NCBI RefSeq assembly: GCF_016924755.1
Contig: NZ_JAFFJX010000023.1
Location: 1 to 64,000, forward strand
Length of the DNA: 64,000 nucleotides
DNA from: Longitalea arenae
GTDB lineage: Bacteria; Bacteroidota; Bacteroidia; Chitinophagales; Chitinophagaceae
Reading direction: 5' to 3'
In this document: positions 34,696-43,624 of the stretch, piece by piece
How the letters are laid out: the number at the start of each line of letters is the position of its first letter
Numbering within the stretch: the stretch's first letter is position 1
Made by a program: the position numbers and the translations under genes
The notes under the pieces: model-generated
The model's database searches: none
What the model was told of the DNA's origin: nothing
What the model saw: the letters and a program-made list of their open reading frames with translations, nothing else

Positions 34696-35103
34696 TCACA
34701 TTGTCATCGCGCGAACACATGCCAGCGTATCATAGCAATCGCGGAAATGAACGCACTGGCCTTCTTCGTTGAATTCATAGATCATGGCCCAGGTAGATGA
34801 AAAACGTTTATTGGTAGTAAGCGCCATGGCGGTATAATGACCGGTAGCCACCACCAGGTTCCCATTTTCCAAAATATGTTCCGGTGTCATTTCTGTGATG
34901 TCAAGCGTATTGGCCAGCTTGCCAAAGAATTCTTTGATGTCTTCCCGGCCATGATAAATGCCGGCAAAAGGAATATCGGGTTGCCCCATGACCTCCCAGA
35001 TGCAGTCGTTGCTCAGGTTACTTAAGATCATTTCGAGGTCGCGCCGGTTGAAAGCATCATACAATTGACTTACTTTCTGACCATGGTGAACTAATGTTTC
35101 CAT
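34696..35103 (-). CDS. SnoaL/NTF2-like protein
   Basis: ATG 35103 (METLVHHGQKVSQLYDAF) is preferred; the frame is open to 35148. The cone-shaped alpha/beta fold of the NTF2/SnoaL superfamily fits: an N-terminal helix with YDAFNRRDLEMILSNLSNDC, the WEVMGQPDIPFAGIYHGREDIKEFF segment split by the strand, and final strands MIYEFNEEGQCVHFRD. About 135 residues, typical for this family. Cytosolic; such proteins range from cyclases to polyketide isomerases, so the role is open. Confidence 0.75.
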   Translation of the reverse strand: METLVHHGQKVSQLYDAFNRRDLEMILSNLSNDCIWEVMGQPDIPFAGIYHGREDIKEFFGKLANTLDITEMTPEHILENGNLVVATGHYTAMALTTNKRFSSTWAMIYEFNEEGQCVHFRDCYDTLACVRAMTM

Positions 35104-35736
35104 AAACAGTAATTTTTGAGGTGAATAAATGGCTTTAGAACCTTTCAAAGGAGGAAGATCGATCTTTCAACGAAATAGATTAACTGTCTTGCTGGGGGTA
35201 AGCCTGTTCATAAAGTGCGAAGCGATCAGTGGGATAAGTGGTAAAAAGGATGGGATCAGAATAAGGATAATTTTTAAAAGCGCGTTTATAAATATACTAC
35301 AATTGGAAGGCGATCGGTGTTAATACGCAGCCCTTTATTTTTTTGTGATCAAAATCAATTTCGTTCTGCTTACCATACATAAAGCTATTGATGAGCAATC
35401 GTGTGCGTACGTACATGAATTGAAGGTTTAACTTCAAATGCCGGGCTTTTCATACCGTAAAAAAACGGGATTTCGCACTTTATTTTGTTAAACATTTTTA
35501 TATTTCAAGTATAAGATTTAATTTACTTCTTGATTGAGATTAACAACCCATAGACCACTTTTCATTATAGGATTAAGGTTCTCTCTCTGATTATTAGTAT
35601 CCTGTACCGAATAAAGAAACCCTGTTATCGGAATGTTTTTGCTGTTAAGATGAAAAACCCGGATAGTGATTTCTTCTGTGTGTAATTACCTAGTGTATTT
35701 ACCTGATTTGTATTGTTTACAGTTATTACAAAAAAG
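35104..35736. other. Intergenic, nothing recognised
   Basis: About 630 bp without a supported gene between divergent genes. Only weak promoter-like sequence is seen near the response regulator. Confidence 0.35.
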
Positions 35737-36165
35737 ATGAGTCAAAAACCTTTTATTTTGATTGCTGATGATGACCAGGAGGACCGTTATTTGTTGCATA
35801 CTGCTTTTGAAGAGATTGGCCGGTCGAACGATATTTACCTGGTCGAAAATGGGTTACAGGTCTTCAAATACCTCGATACTTCTATTGAACAGTCGGGCAT
35901 GCCCTCATTGATAGTGCTTGATCTAAACATGCCGTTCTTAAACGGTATGGAAACACTTTCACGCTTAAAAGCCCACAATTTATACAAAAACATCCCTGTC
36001 ATTATGTTCACTACCTCGGTGCATGAGGTAGAAAAAGCAAAATGCCTTGAAATCGGAGCGGTTGATTTCATCAAGAAACCGGCGCGCTTCCAGCAAACGA
36101 TTTCAACGGCAAAATTTCTGCATGAATCAGCTATCGGCAGCCAGCAAACGGAACTGGAACGTTAG
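35737..36165 (+). CDS. Single-domain response regulator (CheY/Rcp1-like), 142 aa
   Basis: A stand-alone receiver domain: acidic pair in IADDDQEDR, phospho-acceptor Asp in LIVLDLNMPFLNG, switch Thr in VIMFTTSV, and conserved Lys in FIKKPA. There is no output domain, so it acts by protein-protein interaction, as Rcp1-type regulators paired with histidine or phytochrome kinases do. ATG 35737 (MSQKPFILIADDD) is preferred over the in-frame ATG 35713, since the receiver starts immediately. It overlaps the 3' end of the convergent Gfo/Idh/MocA gene by four bases. No cognate kinase is in the window. Confidence 0.88.
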   Translation: MSQKPFILIADDDQEDRYLLHTAFEEIGRSNDIYLVENGLQVFKYLDTSIEQSGMPSLIVLDLNMPFLNGMETLSRLKAHNLYKNIPVIMFTTSVHEVEKAKCLEIGAVDFIKKPARFQQTISTAKFLHESAIGSQQTELER

Positions 36166-37133
36166 CGGCCTGCATTGGCGAACACGGCTTCAATCACTTT
36201 CATATTGTTGATCGCATCCTGTAAAGGAGTAGGCGCCGGCGTGTTATTGATGATCGCCTGCGCAAAGAGGTCGCCCTGCAGGGTATACTGATCGATGGGT
36301 TCAAACTCCATTTCTTCTGCGCCTTCCTTGGTATGCAGCCAAAGGCGGGTAGCCAGGTGGGGCGGTGCATTAAAGGGAATTTCTATTTCAACGCGGCCTT
36401 CTGTGCCCAGGATCTGCACGCGCTGGTAAGGCATCAGCTGGGTTGAACAGGTAAAGGTGGCGGTTCCGTTCACAAATTCAAGAATGCCCGAAGCCATGGT
36501 GTCTGTTAAGAGCACCGGGTCGATCGTAACATGGCCGATCACCCGAAGCGGTTCGCTGTTGAAGAGGAAGCGGGCCAGGGACACGCAATAACAGCCAATG
36601 TCCATCATACCGCCGCCGCCCAGGTCTTTTTGATTCCGGATATTATTGGGATCATCATTATAATAGGAGAAGAAGGAATGAACCGTTTTCAGCTGGCCGA
36701 TGCGTGCTTCATCTACCAGTTCTTTGGCCAGCACCCATTGGGGGTGGAAGCGGTACATAAAAGCTTCCATCACTTTTATCGCCGGGTATTGCTGCGCTAT
36801 TTTTAATAATTGCATGGCTTCTGCAGCCGTCAATGCGATCGGTTTTTCACAGAGCACATGTTTACCAGCCTGCATGGCTTTCACCGTCCACTCCACATGC
36901 AAATGATTCGGAAGGGGAATATAGATCGCGTCTACATTCGCATCGTTCAGTAATTCTTCGTAGGAGCCATACACCGTTGGGATCTGTAAGCGGTCGGCGC
37001 ATTCCTGCGCCTGCGCTTTGTTGCGCGAGGCAATGGCTACCACCTCGCCATAGCGGCTGCGTTGCAGGGCTGGAATTACTTTCTCCCGGGCGATCTTGGC
37101 AGTGCTTAATATGCCCCAACGTATTTTGGTCAT
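36162..37133 (-). CDS. Gfo/Idh/MocA-family oxidoreductase
   Basis: The start at ATG 37133 (MTKIRWGILSTAKIAREKVIPA) places the Rossmann glycine motif at the N-terminus; the ORF extends to 37259 but those 42 residues look unconserved. Typical features: the CEKPIAL lysine motif (conserved K of the family), VEAFMYRFHPQ, the GGGGMMDIGCYC segment, and the C-terminal beta-sheet. It binds NAD(P) and oxidises or reduces a sugar or related polyol. Cytosolic, ungrouped. Confidence 0.88.
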   Translation of the reverse strand: MTKIRWGILSTAKIAREKVIPALQRSRYGEVVAIASRNKAQAQECADRLQIPTVYGSYEELLNDANVDAIYIPLPNHLHVEWTVKAMQAGKHVLCEKPIALTAAEAMQLLKIAQQYPAIKVMEAFMYRFHPQWVLAKELVDEARIGQLKTVHSFFSYYNDDPNNIRNQKDLGGGGMMDIGCYCVSLARFLFNSEPLRVIGHVTIDPVLLTDTMASGILEFVNGTATFTCSTQLMPYQRVQILGTEGRVEIEIPFNAPPHLATRLWLHTKEGAEEMEFEPIDQYTLQGDLFAQAIINNTPAPTPLQDAINNMKVIEAVFANAGR

Positions 37134-37885
37134 GATGAACGATGTTAAGTGAGTGCTCAAATATAAGGGAAACAAGTTGTATGGGTCAAAGTTCAGTGGA
37201 GTATTCAAAGACTGCAGTATTACCGGGTGCATCGATGTTGATGGGGGCGATGATGCCACAATTGTGCAGTCAATTCCACGACGATCTTTAGAACAAATAG
37301 CTAAGGAGAAGAAGAAGCGGAGATAAGTTGTTGTGTATTAAAGTACATCCGAGCTTGGCACTGTGATTGTATTCTAGGAAGTGTAGGATCGCTTGAACAA
37401 CTGGGTTAAAAGAGGGGCTGGATGGACATCCGCCCCCGTTTTAATCCAAAAATACTCTTTGAAAAACTAATGTAACATAATTCAAATTACACGCCAATCG
37501 TATAATAAACTAACTTTTGTATATCTAATTCGCAGCAATGTGAATTAATTTCCTCAGCAGCGGGTAATTTTCTTCCTAATTATCATTTCTTCATTTCCTG
37601 CAAAGACCCGCTTTCGGCTTAACCCTGTTTATAATACAAGCACTTTCCTGTTCTCAACTAAGGGTGTCACCGTATTTTCCACATTGCCCTTGATCTCTTT
37701 TGCCTAACATCGGTTATCTATCACTTATAGATGCATAAAGTTTACAAAAAGATGCATGGCCCTCTAATTAAGAAACGTACCAAATAGGGTAAACCTTAAG
37801 AATTTTCGTAAACAGTTATGTTAATGTGGGCGGAAGCGCCATTGATGTTGTTCACGCACTGTTCTTACACCCTTCACATTTCATC
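37134..37885. other. Intergenic, nothing recognised
   Basis: AT-rich spacer; no gene, no strong repeat and no RNA gene recognised. It is the left part of an unusually long gene-poor region (37134-40185). Confidence 0.35.
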
Positions 37886-38030
37886 GTTCTCAGTTCAAAG
37901 TTTACGAGTTGTTGAGGCAGACCTGCGTGGCAGTTGGCGGTTCGCAGTTGGCAGTTCTCAGTTCGAAGTTTCCGACTTGTTGCAGCAAACCCAAACGGCA
38001 GTTTCCAGTGGACAATTGGCATTTTCCCAG
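37886..38030. repeat. Two-copy 68-bp direct repeat (GTTCTCAGTTCAAAGTTT units)
   Basis: GTTCTCAGTTC starts at 37886 and again at 37954, each copy continuing through a related stretch (AAAGTTTACGAGTTGTTG and GAAGTTTCCGACTTGTTG, followed by CAGTTGGC or CAGTTTCC). The copies differ at several sites, so they are old. Confidence 0.6.
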
Positions 38031-38568
38031 GCGGCAACCGGCAAATCCTTTCAACATAGGCTCACAATAGGCTTGAAAGTCCATAGAGGCCTTAGAGAAG
38101 CGAAACGGAGAGCGGAGGGCGTAACATGATAGGCGCAATTCTGTCCGCTGACGCGGAATGCAAGGCGATCCCTGAAGGGCTCAAACAGAAGGGTGGGAGT
38201 GAATGGCTCAAACTGTCCGTTGAAGTCCAGGACAGACGGCTGAAGGGCGCTGAAGCCTGACCGGAATGCTCAAAGAGGCGGCTGAGCCCAGAGAAAAGCT
38301 CAAAACTGTCCGCGGAAGGGCGCGCGAATGGTGGCACGATGGTCGATAAGTCAGGAAAACCGACCGCCGATACGAAGCGCCCAGCAGCGCTGAAGGCGGC
38401 GAGTGGTTTCAGGGACGGGTCGGTAAAGGGGTTGGAGTGCATTTCAGCCCGTTTTGAAGCCGAAAATGTTAAAGAAAAGTAAACAGTACGCAGATTTGAG
38501 CTGGTTTTGGTACCGTGTTTTTACGTTGGAAATCCGAGACATTTTGGGCTGAAACCCTTGTGCTACAA
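38031..38568. other. Purine-rich intergenic tract without a gene
   Basis: From about 38090 to 38460 the plus strand is a GC- and purine-rich jumble of GCTCAAA, GCTGAAGGGC and CTGTCCGC words. No gene is supported; open frames on the minus strand (for example 38092-38442) are S/P-rich by-products of this composition. Confidence 0.4.
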
Positions 38569-38804
38569 GGGTTTTGCAAATCTTCAGCAAGCTTTGCCAT
38601 AATAAAACCGTGAAAAACCTGATTATGACTGCGCGGAAGCGCGCTGTACATTTGTGTCAACAAAGAACGGTAGCGAGGAAACAGAGAGAAAGAAAGAGCG
38701 GCGCTACCAGAAGCCAGGAGCTTCACCACAAAATTCGACTTACGTTTTTTTTCATATGGCAAGCAATCGTTAGAGGTCGGCTGTTTCTACAGTGGACCTT
38801 TTTT
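38569..38804 (+). ncRNA. Candidate small-RNA gene, copy 1 of a duplicated element
   Basis: The element shares with 39597-39988 a GGGTTTTGCA block, a CATAATAAA...GATTATGA segment, a GCGCTGTACATTTG block containing a TAnnTTTG -7 box (TACATTTG, 38647-38654; exactly 78 bp after GGGTTTTGCA in both copies), and a 3' block TTTTTTTTCATATGGCAAGC plus AATCGTTAGAGG. It ends in a perfect terminator: AGGTC (38774) and CTGT pair with ACAG and GACCT, then a T-run. The predicted RNA is about 145 nt. The element could also be a MITE-like repeat; no long open frame with protein-like composition is seen. Confidence 0.5.
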
Positions 38805-39059
38805 CTTTTATACCACCTAAGCCAACGCCCCCGAGCCGCACCCGGCCCGCAACCCCGGCCCCGCCCCCTAAAAGGGGGAGAAAACTTAAACCTCCAAAAC
38901 CCCTAAAGCAGGAAAAGCTAAACCCAAATCATCCTAAAAGTGTCTTCAAAAATTCAACGATCCACTGCAGGGCTTTAAAAGTTCGATACCCAAGCCCCAA
39001 AACGGAATTAAAAAGATTACCTCCGTAGCCACTCATCGCTTTATAACATCAATAACCAG

Positions 39060-39205
39060 CCGGCTCAAGCACTCAATAACTGAATAATTCAACAACGAAT
39101 AATAACCAGGAACTGAATACCAGGAACTGAATAACTCAATAACTGAATAACTCAGGAACTCGTTGGACTGAATAACTCAGGAACTGAATAACTCAACCGG
39201 ATAAT
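39060..39205. repeat. Tandem repeat, GAACTGAATAACTCA units
   Basis: About 140 bp of a 10-15 bp A-rich motif (AACTGAATAACTCAG and variants) repeated roughly ten times with insertions. Confidence 0.65.
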
Positions 39206-39596
39206 AGTTGTCTTCCTAAACAACTGACCAACTAGTTGACATATCAACGCAAGTTGCTTTCTTTTTTTCAAGTATATTAACTTTGTCAACCCACCCAACT
39301 ACTCAATCGGCCGCCTGCTACAAAACTGCCGACCTTATTACCAGGTTAACAACTTAACTTAGTAATTCATCACAAAAAAGCCGCTGTATTTCACTATCAG
39401 CTATTTCAATTCTGTCAACTTTTCAACAAGTCAGGAAGTCAACAGTCAAGTCATCAATAAAAAAATTTATCCCCCATGCAACCATTTCAGCACTGCCTTA
39501 TTTTTATCATCATGTTTGCGAATTAGAGCATTTTTTTTACCCTTTTTTCTTCGTTACAGATCATAATCGATTGTTGCTGTATTGCAGTACAGATGC
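39206..39596. other. Intergenic spacer, nothing recognised
   Basis: AT-rich sequence with short GTCAAC/GTTGAC words and no gene. It separates the tandem repeat from the second candidate RNA element. Confidence 0.35.
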
Positions 39597-39988
39597 GGGT
39601 TTTGCAGCTGCGGAACAGCGTTAGGCATAATAAACACGTGACAAAGAGGATTATGATGAAATGGAAACGCGCTGTACATTTGCTTCATCAAACAACGGTA
39701 ACACAGAAGAAAAGAAAAAAGCGCGACGAGAGAGAGAAGCAGGAATAAGAAGATGAGAAGAGAAGTGATACAGTTGACAGGTTGACAAAGATGATACAGT
39801 GAAGATAGAAACATGGCTAAGAAAGAGTAGCAGAGAGAAGGTAAGGAAAGAAGCAAAGAGGAGCAAGTAAGAACCTGAGTGCAGCGCTGGAAACCGAAGC
39901 GGAAGCTTCACCCCAATTTGACTTAGATTTTTTTTCATATGGCAAGCAATCGTTAGAGGCCAGCTGTTTCTACAGTGGGCCTTTTTTT
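39597..39988 (+). ncRNA. Candidate small-RNA gene, copy 2 of a duplicated element
   Basis: The layout matches copy 1: GGGTTTTGCA (39597), TACATTTG -7 box (39675-39682), the 3' CATATGGCAAGCAATCG block, and a terminator with AGGCC (39957) and CTGT pairing with ACAG and GGCCT, then seven T bases. At one stem position U-A in copy 1 is C-G in copy 2, a compensatory change that preserves the helix. The middle is a purine-rich segment of about 200 nt much longer than in copy 1, giving a predicted RNA of about 300 nt. Only the ends are conserved, as expected for a family of related RNAs with variable centres. Confidence 0.5.
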
Positions 39989-40137
39989 GTGACCATAACC
40001 GCAAGCGCAGCAGCAGGCTGCGAAACCCAAACCCAAATACGCTCTAACTCGTACGGCCAGCCAACACCCAAACCTGGTAATACCCCCGTTTATGAAATAG
40101 CGCTTTTTCCGATAGGGAGATGGTTCCCATAATAAGA

Positions 40138-40165
40138 AAGCGCTTTACGATTCCGTAAAGCGCTT
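40138..40165 (-). terminator. Terminator of the fimbrillin-like gene
   Basis: AAGCGCTTTACG (40138-40149) and CGTAAAGCGCTT (40154-40165) form a perfect 12-bp stem with a 4-nt loop. Read on the minus strand it is followed by TTCTTATT, so it ends the gene at 40186. Confidence 0.7.
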
Positions 40166-40185
40166 AGAAAATCGTATAAATCAAC

Positions 40186-41085
40186 TTAGTTGAGATTGAT
40201 CACTGTGGAATCCGTGAAGGAGGTGTTTACCTTCAAATGGAAATCGCCCTGGGTGGTATCGGGCGCACCATATAAATAACCTTTAATGATGGTTTTTTTA
40301 TTCGTCTCTACTTTGATATTGTTCTCAAAGGTTTTACTTTTTGATTGCCCTGTTACCTTGTCTTTATATAAAATATGTACCCACATCGTATAAGGACTGC
40401 CAAACAAGTATTCTTCAAAAGTGGTTTGATTCCGCCTTATGCCATAAACGTCTTTGCTGCCCATCGTTGTTCCAAGCGAGCTGAAAGAATAGTTGCCATT
40501 GATGGGGGCTACATACAGCTTAACCTCGCCATTCGGATGTGATGCCGGTAATGCATCATACAATTCCACTCTTAACAAACCGGTGATCCGGTTCAGGCTT
40601 ACGTCCTGAGGATTAACACTGGGGGCGTCCGTTACCGTATCGATGAACTTTTTGAAAAATACATCGGGCATTGAACCCACTGTAGTTTGGTTTATTTGTT
40701 GGGGACCAAGATCAGCCCAGTTCAGGTTGGCGCCGCCGTTCCTGGCAACGGGCCCGTTGGACGCATATAACACAATAGTATAAGTTCCGGCGGGCAGCGA
40801 ATCTTTTATAATGCCAAATCCGGTTTTGTTGTTGGCCGTATCCTGGTGAATAGAACTTTTTAGCAAATTATCGCTGCCATACGCGAAATAATACACGTCG
40901 GTAATTTTTGACAACGATGCATCGGTGGCTACACGCATGCTTTGCGTTTCTACTAAAAAATTGGTAACACTGAAACTTACCGGGTATCTGTTTTCAGGAT
41001 TTGTTGGTATTTCGCCGGTAGAAGTGTTTTTTTTACAAGCAAACAGTACACTTGCCAGTAAGAGGGCAGGAACTAGTTTTTTCAT
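40186..41085 (-). CDS. Fimbrillin/FimB-Mfa2-like lipoprotein, 299 aa
   Basis: ATG 41085 gives a standard lipoprotein signal (MKKLVPALLLASVLFACKK; lipobox LFAC, so the mature N-terminus is a lipidated cysteine). The frame is open to 41097. The mature part is beta-rich with a FSVTNFLVETQSM and YYFAYGSDNLLKSSIH pattern, then LPAGTYTIVLYASNG, and a second domain from LNRITGLLRVELYD. This two-domain beta layout is common in Bacteroidota fimbrillin/FimB-Mfa2 relatives. It would sit on the outer membrane. A solitary gene ended by a perfect 12-bp stem at 40138; the exact subfamily is uncertain. Confidence 0.6.
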   Translation of the reverse strand: MKKLVPALLLASVLFACKKNTSTGEIPTNPENRYPVSFSVTNFLVETQSMRVATDASLSKITDVYYFAYGSDNLLKSSIHQDTANNKTGFGIIKDSLPAGTYTIVLYASNGPVARNGGANLNWADLGPQQINQTTVGSMPDVFFKKFIDTVTDAPSVNPQDVSLNRITGLLRVELYDALPASHPNGEVKLYVAPINGNYSFSSLGTTMGSKDVYGIRRNQTTFEEYLFGSPYTMWVHILYKDKVTGQSKSKTFENNIKVETNKKTIIKGYLYGAPDTTQGDFHLKVNTSFTDSTVINLN

Positions 41086-41513
41086 GAAGGGGTACAAAGT
41101 TAATTAATAAAGTACTTAAGGTTAACAATGCAAGATACACCTAAAAAGCATAGGTCAAAAGCGCCCACATTCTTAATTTTCACAACTTATCCTGACCCTG
41201 ACCTGGGATCGACGCCTTTGCAGAAAACCAGGAAGTTAACCCCAACTGGCAGGCTTCAGTAATTTAATTTACCTGTTTGAGTACTTATTATCACTGTTAA
41301 TAAGCCATATAAAAAATTATATAATAACTATATCATGTAATCGAATAATGTAATATATTTGATCAAACATACACGCTGCGTTAAGCATCTCTGATTTTTG
41401 TTGCATCATCTACACACCTTCAGCAGGATCCAACCACTTCAGTGCATTTATATAAAATGATTATGCATGATCATGTCTTGCAGATAATCTTGTAACTGTT
41501 TAAAATACTTAGT
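41086..41513. other. Intergenic, nothing recognised
   Basis: AT-rich spacer between divergent genes. No clear promoter box or repeat supported, although a promoter for the T6SS cassette must lie here. Confidence 0.35.
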
Positions 41514-41909
41514 ATGTCATTTATTGCCAAACTGCAATTGCAGAATGAGGATGAGATCAGTGTGCTTAAATGTAGCTATCGTTTTTACCAGAATCTGGAT
41601 CCGGGTGGAAGGGTAGCCACAGTACCATTAGGTGGCATCATTAACCTTACGCTGGTAAGTAGCAGCAATCCCAGTTTATTTGAGTGGATGATAGAAAAGC
41701 ATCAAAAAAAGAACGGGACGATCACTTTTATCCGATACGATACCATGAGTAAGTTAAAAACCCTCGAGTTTGTGGATACCCTTTGCGTTGAGTTTCACGA
41801 AACTTTTGATCCAACTGCCGAACATCCAATGGTATTACAGTTGGTACTGAACGCTCATTATATTAAAATGGAAGGATTGATGTTTAAAAAGCATTGGGCG
41901 CCTTGTTAA
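41514..41909 (+). CDS. tssD: T6SS tube protein TssD (Hcp), Bacteroidota type, 131 aa
   Basis: The length (131) and pattern fit the Bacteroidota TssD/Hcp family: MSFIAKLQLQNEDEISVLKC start, FYQNLDPGGRVATVPLGGI, SLFEWMIEKHQKKNGTITF and LVLNAHYIKMEG. The protein forms hexameric rings that stack into the inner tube of the type VI apparatus. This family lacks obvious sequence similarity to proteobacterial Hcp but has the same fold. It starts the cassette hcp-vgrG-PAAR effector-immunity. No sheath, baseplate or ATPase genes are nearby, so the apparatus must be encoded elsewhere. Confidence 0.88.
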   Translation: MSFIAKLQLQNEDEISVLKCSYRFYQNLDPGGRVATVPLGGIINLTLVSSSNPSLFEWMIEKHQKKNGTITFIRYDTMSKLKTLEFVDTLCVEFHETFDPTAEHPMVLQLVLNAHYIKMEGLMFKKHWAPC

Positions 41910-41926
41910 GCAAACCACTTATTGTT

Positions 41927-43594
41927 ATGGCACGAACAATTGAAACGATCATTAATATCAATGGAGTTATTATTAAGGATCAGTCAGCATTGCGTATTAG
42001 TCAGAGAATATATGAACACCATACATTTAGCTTTATTTGTCCACTAGAAGGAACGGATAAAACGGTGAACGATCTTTTAAAGGAGCCTCAGCAATTATTA
42101 GGTGTACCTATACATATAAAAGCCGTTTTGGCGAATGAAAGTCCACAAATAATGTTTTCAGGTGTGATAACGGAGGTAGAAGAGGCCAGCAATAATGAAC
42201 ATCCCTCGAACTTAATCATCAAAGGATATAGTCCAACAATACTGTTAGACAATGGGCGCCATTGCAAAGCATTTTCCAGGGGATCAATAAAGAGTATCTT
42301 CAGTGAAATGTTGGAGAATTATCAGTCCGCCGGATACTCCAGTTACATCAATCCATCTAATTCTGAAACCTTTCATTACCAGGTGCAATATAACGAAACA
42401 GACTGGCAGTTCATTAAACGGCTGGCCAGTAACTGGGGTGAATGGTTGTATTATGACGGACAAAGACTGGTTGTAAGCGCAGACAAGGGTAAAAAAGTGA
42501 AGCTAACGTATAAGGAACATTTATTTAAGTTTGGTTTGCAAATGCAATTGAAGCCGGCTGGATATAGTGTAAAGGCTTATAGTTATGTGGCAGGAAAAGT
42601 TTTTAATAGTGACATGCAAACGCAGGCGATAGTAAATCGAAATGAGCTGCAAGCCAATGTTTCGGTATTGAGCGAACAATTTTTTGGCAGCCCGAAGGAA
42701 ACCTGGTACAACCGTTTTGTAAAGAACCTGAAACAGGTGAATGATTACCGGGATAACCAGGCCGCTATTCAACAAAGTGATATGGTACTGTTCACAGGCA
42801 GTAGTGATTTACCCGCTTTTCAGACAGGAGATATAATTGAAATAGATACCGGTGTCAAAAAAGGAGAGGATCAGCCGAACAGTGAATACAGGATTATGTC
42901 AATTGAGCATTGTTGGGATGATGCAGGAAATTATTTCAATGAATTTGTAGCAGTGCCGTTAACAGAAAATGGTCCGCCTTTCCGGCCGATACCAGAACCC
43001 TATTGTGAAGCACAGCCGGCGATAGTAGTAACAAATTATGACCAGGAAGGCTTGGGGCGAATAGCGGTAAGATTTCACTGGATGGAAGAGAAGGATAAAA
43101 CACCCTTGTTACGTGTAGTCCTGCCTTATGCGGGAAATGGAAATGGTTTTTTCGTGATGCCGGAAATAGGAGATGAAGTGATGGTTGCTTTTGTCGGTGG
43201 CCAGGCCAGCCAGCCTTATGTAATCGGCGCGGTTTATAATGCCAATGCTAAAACGCCATTTGGCAATGAAGGCAATGATGTAAAAGCGATACAATCACGA
43301 AGCGGGATCCAGGTAATAATGAATGATGAGCAGGGAAGTATTGTTCTGCAAGATAAGCAGGCAAATAGCGTACATCTGAATGGACAAGGTGTCATTAAAG
43401 TGAAAGCAAAGGAGAATATAATGCTTGAGGTTGGGGATACTAAATTTGAATTAAGTAAAGACAGCATCCGGATATCTTCGTCGGAAATAAAGCTCGAAGC
43501 CAGGGACGAATTGAAGATCACCAGTGCAGCGAGTGCGAATATTAATGCGGCGAAGAATATGGATATAAAAGGTGCAAAGATCAATCTTAACTAG
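41927..43594 (+). CDS. tssI: T6SS spike protein TssI (VgrG), about 555 aa
   Basis: ATG 41927 (MARTIETIININGVIIKD) is preferred; the frame opens at 41894, which would overlap Hcp. The N-terminal gp27-like part carries QRIYEHHTFSFICPLEG; the middle holds the SIEHCWDDAGNYFNEFVAVP stretch, and the gp5-like OB region is near IVVTNYDQEGLGRIAVRFHW, LRVVLPYAGNGNGFFVMPEIG, DEVMVAFVGGQASQPYVIGA. The C-terminal end is a beta-helix of short repeats (ANINAAKNMDIKGAKINLN). It forms the trimeric tip of the T6SS tube, to which the following PAAR protein docks. Confidence 0.9.
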   Translation: MARTIETIININGVIIKDQSALRISQRIYEHHTFSFICPLEGTDKTVNDLLKEPQQLLGVPIHIKAVLANESPQIMFSGVITEVEEASNNEHPSNLIIKGYSPTILLDNGRHCKAFSRGSIKSIFSEMLENYQSAGYSSYINPSNSETFHYQVQYNETDWQFIKRLASNWGEWLYYDGQRLVVSADKGKKVKLTYKEHLFKFGLQMQLKPAGYSVKAYSYVAGKVFNSDMQTQAIVNRNELQANVSVLSEQFFGSPKETWYNRFVKNLKQVNDYRDNQAAIQQSDMVLFTGSSDLPAFQTGDIIEIDTGVKKGEDQPNSEYRIMSIEHCWDDAGNYFNEFVAVPLTENGPPFRPIPEPYCEAQPAIVVTNYDQEGLGRIAVRFHWMEEKDKTPLLRVVLPYAGNGNGFFVMPEIGDEVMVAFVGGQASQPYVIGAVYNANAKTPFGNEGNDVKAIQSRSGIQVIMNDEQGSIVLQDKQANSVHLNGQGVIKVKAKENIMLEVGDTKFELSKDSIRISSSEIKLEARDELKITSAASANINAAKNMDIKGAKINLN

Positions 43595-43624
43595 AATATT
43601 CAATGGTTTGTAAATTTCAATAGA

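Noticed and set aside
38092-38442. 116-codon minus-strand ORF
   Set aside because: Ser/Pro-rich product of a purine-rich tract; no conserved segment or start signal.
39651-40004. 117-codon minus-strand ORF with a hydrophobic, signal-like start
   Set aside because: It is antisense to the candidate RNA element; the hydrophobicity follows from the purine-rich plus strand, and the equivalent frame in copy 1 is interrupted by a stop.
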